Below, one piece after another: positions 15,099 to 20,822 of a DNA stretch of 20,822 nt; the first letter of the stretch is position 1, and each line of letters opens with the position of its first letter. Below the pieces are notes generated by a model, which had not been told where the DNA came from, ran no database searches, and worked only from the letters and a program-made list of their open reading frames with translations. This DNA is from ATZT02 sp964639395 (lineage in GTDB: Bacteria; Actinomycetota; Actinomycetes; S36-B12; UBA5976). The stretch spans positions 1 through 20,822 of the forward strand of contig CAZXCT010000017.1 in NCBI GenBank assembly GCA_964639395.1, in the 5' to 3' direction. The translations under genes were made by a program, and so were the position numbers.

Positions 15099-16249
15099 AT
15101 AGTTTAGCCGCGGCCTGGGAAGAGAATTTTACTAAAAATTATTCGACTCCCAATATACAACTTGTAAAGGGTAAAGGAGTTTGGGTTCAAGATAAGAATA
15201 AAAAGTCTTATCTAGATTTCATAAGTGGGATTGCAGTAAGTTCACTAGGACATTCGCATCCTGCTGTGATTAAAGCAGTTCGCAAACAACTGAAGTTGAT
15301 CGCTCATACCAGTAATTTATTTGCCAATGAGCCAGCATTAGAGCTTGCTCAGGCCTTGCGTTCAAAAACTACCCGATCAGCCAAAGTGTTTTTTTGTAAC
15401 TCAGGAGCAGAAGCGAATGAGGCTGCCTTCAAACTAACGAGATTGGCTAACGAAAAGAAAACGCTCTCATTAGAAAACTCATTTCATGGACGCACGATGG
15501 GTGCACTTTCCCTCACTGGACAAGTTGGTAAACAAAAGGGGTTTGGGCCACTTGTACCTGGCGTAGATTTTATTGAGCCGAACAATATTGAGAATCTAAT
15601 TAGTAAATCTGGGGAGGTGGGCTCGATTTTTTTTGAGCCGATCCAAGGTGAAGGTGGGGTAGTTGACCTGAGAATGGATTTTCTTGAAGCGCTAGCAACT
15701 ACCGCAAAAAACAATGGTGCATATTTAGTTGCTGACGAGGTACAGACCGGCATCGGAAGATGTGGTTATTGGTACTTTTCTGAAAGTCTCAATCTTGCAC
15801 CTGATGTCATTGTGCTTGCAAAAGGCTTAGCCGCAGGATTTCCGATCGGAGCGATTTTAGTTTTTGGCGAATTAGCAGATCGATTTACACCTGGCTCACA
15901 TGGTTCAACTTTTGGTGGAAATCCGATTTCATGTGCCGCTGCACTAAGTGTCATCAAAACTATCGAAAAAGAAAACCTGCTAGAAAATGCCCGCCTACGG
16001 GGCGAGCAGATTGTGCGAAATTTAGCTCGCAATGAAAAAGTGGTTTCAATCTCGGGCGCAGGATTGTTAAGAGGGATCAAATTATCCTCGGGCAACGCGA
16101 AACAAGTTGCTTTAAAGTCCCAACTTGCGGGGTTGTTAGTAAATGCTGTTTCTGATGATGTTATTCGACTCGCCCCACCATTAATTGTTAGTGAAAAACA
16201 AATAGACCAAGCGAGTGAAATCTTGCACAAATCGATAGCGGCCGCATGA
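15095..16249 (+). CDS. argD: Acetylornithine aminotransferase
   Basis: Encodes 384 aa of the class III PLP aminotransferases; converts N-acetylglutamate semialdehyde to N-acetylornithine with glutamate as donor. The ATG at 15095 overlaps the argB stop (ATGA) and gives MNSLAAAWEENFTKNYSTP, as in relatives. A longer in-frame reading from 14978 lies within argB, is Arg-rich and unlike the family, and is rejected. Seen are GIAVSSLGHSHP (45-56), FCNSGAEANEAAFK (100-113), HGRTMGALS (131-139), VADEVQTGIGR with D214, and LAKGLAAGFPIGA with the PLP lysine K243. GSHGSTFGGNP also fits. Directly followed by argR rather than argF. Confidence 0.96.
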   Translation: MNSLAAAWEENFTKNYSTPNIQLVKGKGVWVQDKNKKSYLDFISGIAVSSLGHSHPAVIKAVRKQLKLIAHTSNLFANEPALELAQALRSKTTRSAKVFFCNSGAEANEAAFKLTRLANEKKTLSLENSFHGRTMGALSLTGQVGKQKGFGPLVPGVDFIEPNNIENLISKSGEVGSIFFEPIQGEGGVVDLRMDFLEALATTAKNNGAYLVADEVQTGIGRCGYWYFSESLNLAPDVIVLAKGLAAGFPIGAILVFGELADRFTPGSHGSTFGGNPISCAAALSVIKTIEKENLLENARLRGEQIVRNLARNEKVVSISGAGLLRGIKLSSGNAKQVALKSQLAGLLVNAVSDDVIRLAPPLIVSEKQIDQASEILHKSIAAA

Positions 16250-16707
16250 GAACGCCAGACACTAAAAACGCTAGACATTTCAAAATCATTCAGATATTAA
16301 AAAACGAAAAAATAACTTCTCAAAAACAACTATTAGCTTTATTGAGATCTAATGATCTAAACATAACCCAAGCCACGCTCTCAAGAGATCTTGATGAGAT
16401 CGGGGTAGGTAAGGTTACCTCAAATGGCGAAACGTGCTATCAGGTTTTATCGCAAGACAATAAGATAGATGCAAAAAATATCTCAGCGTCATTAATCGTT
16501 GGTATTGATCAAAGCGCGAATATTGTAGTAGTACGTACCCCTCCTGGGGCGGCTCAATTTTTTGCCTCGAGTGTTGATAAGTCAAACATTGCAGAAATCA
16601 TTGGAACCATTGCTGGTGATGACACAGTTTTAATTGTTACGAAGGATCCCAATGGAAGTCAGGCAGTTACAGACAAGTTATGGGAAATGGCAAGAAGTAA
16701 TCGGTAG
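16246..16707 (+). CDS. argR: Arginine repressor ArgR
   Basis: Encodes 153 aa, a usual length. ArgR is a hexameric repressor that binds ARG boxes when loaded with arginine. The N-terminal winged helix-turn-helix (about 10-65) contains KIIQILKNEKITSQKQLL and the recognition helix ITQATLSRDLDEIG with the conserved S46-R47. The C-terminal oligomerisation/arginine-binding domain (about 75-153) carries RTPPGAAQFFASSVD and GTIAGDDTVLIV (120-131), whose Asp pair contacts arginine. The ATG at 16246 overlaps the argD stop. The gene sits inside the operon it should control, so it is probably autoregulated through the box before argC. A 27-base gap separates it from argG. Confidence 0.96.
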   Translation: MRTPDTKNARHFKIIQILKNEKITSQKQLLALLRSNDLNITQATLSRDLDEIGVGKVTSNGETCYQVLSQDNKIDAKNISASLIVGIDQSANIVVVRTPPGAAQFFASSVDKSNIAEIIGTIAGDDTVLIVTKDPNGSQAVTDKLWEMARSNR

Positions 16708-16734
16708 AGTAGAAAACACCAAAAAGGAGCAAAA

Positions 16735-17931
16735 GTGAACGAGAAAGTTGTCTTGGCATATTCCGGCGGTTTGGATACCTCTGTTGCAATTGGTTGGATA
16801 AAAGAGGTCACTGGTAAAGATGTCGTCGCGGTGGCAGCGGATGTCGGTCAAGGCGGGGAAGATTTAGCAGTTATTCAAAAACGAGCATTGGCTTGCGGGG
16901 CTAGCGACTCTATTGTTCTCGATTTGAAAGATGAATTTGCCAATGAATATTGTCTCTTAGCGCTTAAGGCGAATGCGCTTTACATGAATCGCTACCCATT
17001 AGTTTCTTCGCTTTCACGTCCATTAATTGCTAAACATATGGTGGAGGCAGCCAAAAAATACTCGGCAGACACAGTCAGTCATGGTTGTACGGGAAAAGGT
17101 AACGATCAAGTTCGCTTCGAGGTTAGCTTTGCAGCGCTTAATCCTGATCTTAAAGTATTTGCGCCAGTGAGAGATTCGTCCATGACACGCGATAAGGCGA
17201 TTGCATTTGCCGAAGAAAACAATCTTCCGATTGATGTGAATAAAAAAAGTCCATACTCTATTGACCAAAATGTTTGGGGACGTGCAGTAGAAACTGGTTT
17301 TCTTGAAGATATCTGGAATGGTCCAATCGAAGACATTTACTCGTATACAAAAAATCCTTCTGAATCAAAAACTGCTGACGAGGTACTAATCACATTTGAA
17401 TCAGGAAAGCCGGTCGCACTTGATGGGCAAAAACATTCAATGTTAGAGATCATTCAAATTATGAATCAGCGCGCTGGCGCACAAGGAATCGGCAGAATCG
17501 ACATGGTTGAAGACAGATTAGTGGGCATCAAAAGTAGAGAAGTTTACGAAGCGCCTGGCGCGATTGCACTTATTACTGCTCACCAAGAATTAGAAAATGT
17601 CACACTGGAGCGAGAAGTAGCTCGATTCAAAAGAGGTGTGGAGCAAAGATGGTCTGAACTTGTTTATGACGGGCTGTGGTTTTCTCCGCTTAAAAGAGCG
17701 CTAGACGTATTCATAGATGAAGTTCAAACGCCGGTTTCAGGAGATATTCGCCTGAAGATGTTTGCTGGAACAGCGCAAGTAACAGGAAGAAAAAGTGAGA
17801 ATTCGCTTTATCGTTATGACCTCGCCACTTACGATAGTGAAGATACTTATGATCAATCTTGGGCAAAGGGTTTTATAGAGATTTTTGGGATGAGCACCAA
17901 GATTGCCTCTGATAGAGACAGAAGAAATTAG
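16735..17931 (+). CDS. argG: Argininosuccinate synthase
   Basis: Encodes 398 aa. It joins citrulline and aspartate using ATP (released as AMP and PPi). GTG start at 16735 with a strong AAGGAG (16724-16729) five bases upstream, one of the best ribosome sites in the window. The ATP-pyrophosphatase P-loop is AYSGGLDTS (8-16). HGCTGKGNDQVRFE (116-129) is the aspartate/citrulline site, and MNRYPLVSSLSRPLIAK, SPYSIDQNVWGR and EAPGAIALI are also conserved. Its TAG overlaps the argH GTG by one base (TAGTG). The strong site may allow re-initiation independent of argR coupling. Citrulline must come from an ornithine carbamoyltransferase encoded outside the window. Confidence 0.97.
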   Translation: MNEKVVLAYSGGLDTSVAIGWIKEVTGKDVVAVAADVGQGGEDLAVIQKRALACGASDSIVLDLKDEFANEYCLLALKANALYMNRYPLVSSLSRPLIAKHMVEAAKKYSADTVSHGCTGKGNDQVRFEVSFAALNPDLKVFAPVRDSSMTRDKAIAFAEENNLPIDVNKKSPYSIDQNVWGRAVETGFLEDIWNGPIEDIYSYTKNPSESKTADEVLITFESGKPVALDGQKHSMLEIIQIMNQRAGAQGIGRIDMVEDRLVGIKSREVYEAPGAIALITAHQELENVTLEREVARFKRGVEQRWSELVYDGLWFSPLKRALDVFIDEVQTPVSGDIRLKMFAGTAQVTGRKSENSLYRYDLATYDSEDTYDQSWAKGFIEIFGMSTKIASDRDRRN

Positions 17932-19361
17932 TGGTTAAAAATCAACTTTGGGGTGCAAGATTTAGTAAAAAAATGGATCCGGCACTCTTCAAAATGAGTC
18001 AATCCACCGCCTTTGACTGGAGATTGGCCCCCTATGACCTGTTGCAATCTCTCGCGCATACTGAAGGTTTGTTAAATCAAAAGATTATAAATAAGCAGCA
18101 GGCACAGAAGTTGAAGCAAACACTCGAAGCTATGTTGAGTGATTTTTATAAAGGCAAACTTGTCCCTAAGTTAGAAGATGAAGACGTTCACGGCGCGCTC
18201 GAAAGAATTTTGATTGAAAGAGCCCCAAAAGTTGGTGGGTGGATAAGAAGCGGTCGTAGCAGAAATGACCAAGTTTCATGCGACTTGCGAATGTATCTTC
18301 GCGATGAAGTTCGAGCATTGAGCGGTCTAGTCGTTGATTTAGTTGAGGTGTTAACAATTAAGGGTGAAGCTCACCTAACTGATCCGATGCCCGGCTATAC
18401 CCACACTCAAAGAGCGCAACCTGTCACGGTTGGACACTACCTATTGAGTCATGCTCATTCACTTTTGAGAGACCTTGATCGGATTGTTGATTGGGATAAA
18501 CGAATTAATGTTTCACCATTAGGTGCGGGCGCAATTGCTGGAAGTGGGGTAGTCAAAAACACCAAACTCACCGCCAGCCTGCTTGGTTTTGATGATTACA
18601 GTCTTAACTCAATCGATGCAGTGAGTGAGCGAGATTTTGTTGCAGAGATCTTATTTATTATGTCGCTAATTGGTATTCACTTGTCAAAAATCTCTGAAGA
18701 AATAATTCTTTTTACCTCAAGAGAGTTTGCCTTTGCCCGACTCGATGATGCGTGGGCTACCGGATCAAGCATGATGCCACAGAAGAAGAATGCTGACGGG
18801 GCAGAATTGACGCGTGGCAAAAGCGGCAGATTAATTGGTAACTTAACCTCTTTATTAACCATGCTAAAAGGATTACCGTTTGCTTATAATCGTGATCTAC
18901 AAGAGGACAAGGAGCCAGTTTTTGATTCGATAGATACTTTATTTTTAATCATCCCAGTGACTATTGGCATGATCCAGACTTTGGAGTTTGATTTAGCAAA
19001 AATGAAGAATGAAGCAGACAAGGGTTATGCCCTGGCTACCGAGATAGCTGATTACCTAACGCTAAATGGAATTGATTTTAAAACGGCGCATGAAGTTGCG
19101 GGTGCTTGCGTGAAGTTGGCTGAGAAGCAGCAGAAAGAACTTGTTGAGTTAACTGGAAGCGATTTAGTCAAAATTCATCCATTACTTGGGGAGGGTCTCA
19201 AGCCCCTACTCACCATAACCGGCAGTATTAATAACCGAAACTCAGCTAGCGGCACCAGCGCCACAAGTCTTAATTTTCAATTAAAAGAGTTAAAAAAGAA
19301 AAGGATTAAATTTCGAATGTGGGCCAATGAAGTTATCTATAGAAAGTTACATGATGCATAA
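17931..19361 (+). CDS. argH: Argininosuccinate lyase
   Basis: Encodes 476 aa of the fumarase/aspartase superfamily; splits argininosuccinate into arginine and fumarate, the last arginine step. GTG at 17931 shares its G with the argG stop. The N-terminus MVKNQLWGARFSKKMDP matches the family (LWGGRF). Conserved regions are SGRSRNDQVSCDLRMYLRD (107-125), GYTHTQRAQPVTVGHYLL (155-172) with the catalytic-region H158, SPLGAGAIAGSG, and the signature GSSMMPQKKNADGAEL (278-293) with the active-site Ser loop. PFAYNRDLQEDKEPVFD also fits. A homotetramer in relatives. The 3' end overlaps tyrS by 11 bases if the ATG at 19351 is used. Confidence 0.97.
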   Translation: MVKNQLWGARFSKKMDPALFKMSQSTAFDWRLAPYDLLQSLAHTEGLLNQKIINKQQAQKLKQTLEAMLSDFYKGKLVPKLEDEDVHGALERILIERAPKVGGWIRSGRSRNDQVSCDLRMYLRDEVRALSGLVVDLVEVLTIKGEAHLTDPMPGYTHTQRAQPVTVGHYLLSHAHSLLRDLDRIVDWDKRINVSPLGAGAIAGSGVVKNTKLTASLLGFDDYSLNSIDAVSERDFVAEILFIMSLIGIHLSKISEEIILFTSREFAFARLDDAWATGSSMMPQKKNADGAELTRGKSGRLIGNLTSLLTMLKGLPFAYNRDLQEDKEPVFDSIDTLFLIIPVTIGMIQTLEFDLAKMKNEADKGYALATEIADYLTLNGIDFKTAHEVAGACVKLAEKQQKELVELTGSDLVKIHPLLGEGLKPLLTITGSINNRNSASGTSATSLNFQLKELKKKRIKFRMWANEVIYRKLHDA

Positions 19362-20634
19362 GCCAGGTGCGCTAAATGAGTTAAAATCCAGAGGTCTCGT
19401 GCAACAGACCACGGATGAGAAAGAACTTAGTGAAGCTTTAGATAAGTCATCGGTTACTTTTTATATTGGCTTTGATCCTACCGCCGAAAGTCTTCACTTA
19501 GGAAACCTTTTACAAGTACTGGTTGCGAAAAGATTGCAAGATTATGGACATAAGCCCTTACTTTTGGTAGGTGGCGCAACCGGATTAATAGGAGACCCAA
19601 AAGAATCAGGGGAGCGCACCTTAAACGAACTAAAAACAGTTTTGTCTTGGACTGACAAGATAAGCAGCCAAATACAGCCATTTTTTAATTTTTCAGGTGA
19701 TAATGCCGCGCGAGTGGTAAACAATATGGACTGGACCGGCAAAATATCCGCGATTGAGTTGCTGCGTGATATTGGAAAGCATTTCTCGATAAATCGAATG
19801 CTTGAAAGAGAAGCGGTTTCAGCGCGACTTAATGCTGCCGGAATCTCTTACACTGAGTTTTCTTATGCCTTACTTCAGGCAAACGATTACTACGAGCTTA
19901 ATCAGCTTTATGGATGTGTCTTACAAACTGGTGGCAGTGACCAATGGGGCAACATAACCGCTGGTGTGGATTTTGTACGTCGAAAAAATGCTGGCAAAGT
20001 TCACGCCCTCACAACTCCGTTGCTCACAAAATCTGATGGTGGTAAATTCGGTAAAACTGAGGCCGGAAACATTTGGCTTAGTGCACAACTAACATCACCT
20101 TTTGCGTTTTATCAATTTTGGATCAATACCGATGACGCTGATATAGAACGAATGATGATGGTATTTAGCATGAAGCCTATTTCTGAGATCGAAAATATAC
20201 TCAAGATAAATAATGAAAATCCTGCCGCACGGGTTGCCCAGCGAGAATTAGGATATGAATTAACTAAATTGGTGCATGGTCAAGCAGAAACTGAAAAAGT
20301 GATGTCCGCTACCGGAGCGTTTTTTGGTGATGGGGATTTGGCAAGTTTAGATTCTCAAACTCTAATTATGAGTTTAAAAGAAATCGAGTTAATCGAACTC
20401 GCAGAATCAGATTTAACAAAACCGCTGGTTGATATTTTGTCTTTAACAAATTTAGTAAATAGTAAAAGTGCAGCACGGCGAGCGATAGCTGAGGGTGGCG
20501 CATATCTTAATAACCAACGAATAGTCGATGTTGAGCAGAAAATTGAAAAATCAGACCTTTTGCCGGGGGGTGTGGTGGTGTTGCGCCGCGGCAAGCGAAA
20601 CCTGGCCGGGGTCCGATTTGGGGGTCGAGATTAG
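19351..20634 (+). CDS. tyrS: Tyrosyl-tRNA synthetase
   Basis: Encodes 427 aa from the ATG at 19351; ATGs at 19354 and 19327 are also in frame. The family normally begins a few residues before LNELKSRGLVQQTTD, which favours 19351 or 19354; the 19327 start would add eight residues translated from argH. It is a class I synthetase charging tRNA-Tyr. The HIGH motif is HLGN (49-52) within FDPTAESLHLGNL. The KMSKS equivalent is KFGKT (232-236). YDYYEL-like ANDYYELNQLYGC and QTGGSDQWGNITAG mark the tyrosine site. The C-terminal S4 RNA-binding domain (about 362-425) contains SKSAARRAIAEGGAYLNNQRI. All elements for activity are present. It overlaps argH and is the last protein gene before the rRNA leader. 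Confidence 0.96.
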   Translation: MMHKPGALNELKSRGLVQQTTDEKELSEALDKSSVTFYIGFDPTAESLHLGNLLQVLVAKRLQDYGHKPLLLVGGATGLIGDPKESGERTLNELKTVLSWTDKISSQIQPFFNFSGDNAARVVNNMDWTGKISAIELLRDIGKHFSINRMLEREAVSARLNAAGISYTEFSYALLQANDYYELNQLYGCVLQTGGSDQWGNITAGVDFVRRKNAGKVHALTTPLLTKSDGGKFGKTEAGNIWLSAQLTSPFAFYQFWINTDDADIERMMMVFSMKPISEIENILKINNENPAARVAQRELGYELTKLVHGQAETEKVMSATGAFFGDGDLASLDSQTLIMSLKEIELIELAESDLTKPLVDILSLTNLVNSKSAARRAIAEGGAYLNNQRIVDVEQKIEKSDLLPGGVVVLRRGKRNLAGVRFGGRD

Positions 20635-20677
20635 CCGTTCCTATAGGTTCGGCTAGAGTAGCAAGTCGCTGCTATTT
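20632..20677 (+). terminator. Two stem-loops after tyrS, possible terminator
   Basis: First hairpin: TAGCCG (20632-20637) pairs with CGGCTA (20650-20655), with an inner CC-TATA-GG; it includes the tyrS stop. Second hairpin: TAGCA (20659-20663) pairs with TGCTA (20670-20674), extendable by weaker pairs, and is followed by TTTCT. The T tract is short, so termination would be weak; an RNA-processing role is also possible. Confidence 0.4.
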
Positions 20678-20822
20678 CTCAGAAGGCACGGACACTTTGT
20701 GGCCGGTTTTGAGGGTAGCAATCAGAAATATCCAGTCGCCCTACAACTTTCCCGAAAGGGCCGGTTTAGTGCGCGCCTGTAACTTGAGAACTCAATAGTG
20801 TGCCGAAAGTCAATGCCAAATA
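20678..20822 (+). promoter_or_regulatory. Leader of a ribosomal RNA operon (rRNA gene beyond the window)
   Basis: The end of the window contains CTTGAGAACTCAATAGTG (20784-20801), which matches the boxA-like antitermination/leader motif (TTTGAGAACTCAA...) of actinobacterial rRNA operons. It continues TGCCGAAAGTCAATGCCAAA, close to the segment I recall before 16S rRNA in Streptomyces (GTGCCAAAAGTCAACGCC). A small stem CCC-GAAA-GGG lies at 20751-20760, and GGCCGGTTT occurs at both 20701-20709 and 20759-20767. I cannot place a -35/-10 pair with confidence. The mature 16S start is not reached. That the next gene is 16S rather than 23S is inferred. Confidence 0.6.

Noticed and set aside
15766..16278. 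Long reverse-strand open frame (170 codons) opposite argD
   Set aside because: It mirrors argD codons, has no ribosome site and no recognisable protein family; the same holds for the other reverse-strand frames in the window.
20618..20647. TTGGGG and TATAGG (18-base spacing) as an rRNA promoter
   Set aside because: The -35 lies inside tyrS, the -10 lacks the final T and falls in the loop of a strong hairpin; too weak to call.
1..20822. CRISPR, toxin-antitoxin, phage, transposon or defence genes
   Set aside because: Every sizeable frame on the + strand is a recognised core gene and the spacers are too short to hide such a system.

Overview
The window looks like core chromosome of a small, AT-rich member of the Actinomycetota, possibly a streamlined freshwater lineage such as the acI/Nanopelagicales group. 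That placement is inference. It rests on the gene order (rsmB-rpe-rib-his, infC-rpmI-rplT-tsnR-pheST, argCJBD-R-GH-tyrS), an actinobacterial-type Cys-rich insertion in PheS, a long-form HisG, a fused RibBA, an IF3 sequence very close to mycobacterial IF3, and a 3' end that reads like the conserved leader of actinobacterial 16S rRNA operons. All 22 genes are on the + strand and packed with almost no spacers.

Layout. (1) 2-5763: the 3' end of rsmB, then rpe, the complete riboflavin pathway set ribD-ribE-ribBA-ribH, then hisE-hisG. Rpe interconverts ribulose-5-P, which is a substrate of RibBA; HisG and HisE are the first two histidine steps. ribD is split by exactly 100 Ns flanked by the same 37 bases on both sides; merging those copies restores one 335-residue gene, so the break is an assembly artefact. 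(2) 5770-8432: an SseB-like protein of unknown role, a 138-base leader with several stem-loops, infC (starting on AUC), rpmI, rplT and a SpoU-family RNA methyltransferase. (3) 8455-12032: pheS-pheT. (4) 12035-19361: a probable leaderless, ArgR-controlled promoter, then argC-J-B-D-R-G-H. argF, often found between argD and argR in relatives, is absent. (5) 19351-20634: tyrS, overlapping argH. (6) 20635-20822: hairpins and the start of an rRNA operon leader; the rRNA gene itself lies beyond the window.

I found no mobile element, CRISPR array, tRNA, phage gene, defence locus or new gene system. The points worth a second look are small-scale: two near-cognate start codons (AUU for hisE, AUC for infC) about 1.9 kb apart, the structured infC leader, the argC operator/promoter overlap, the missing argF and the false gap in ribD.
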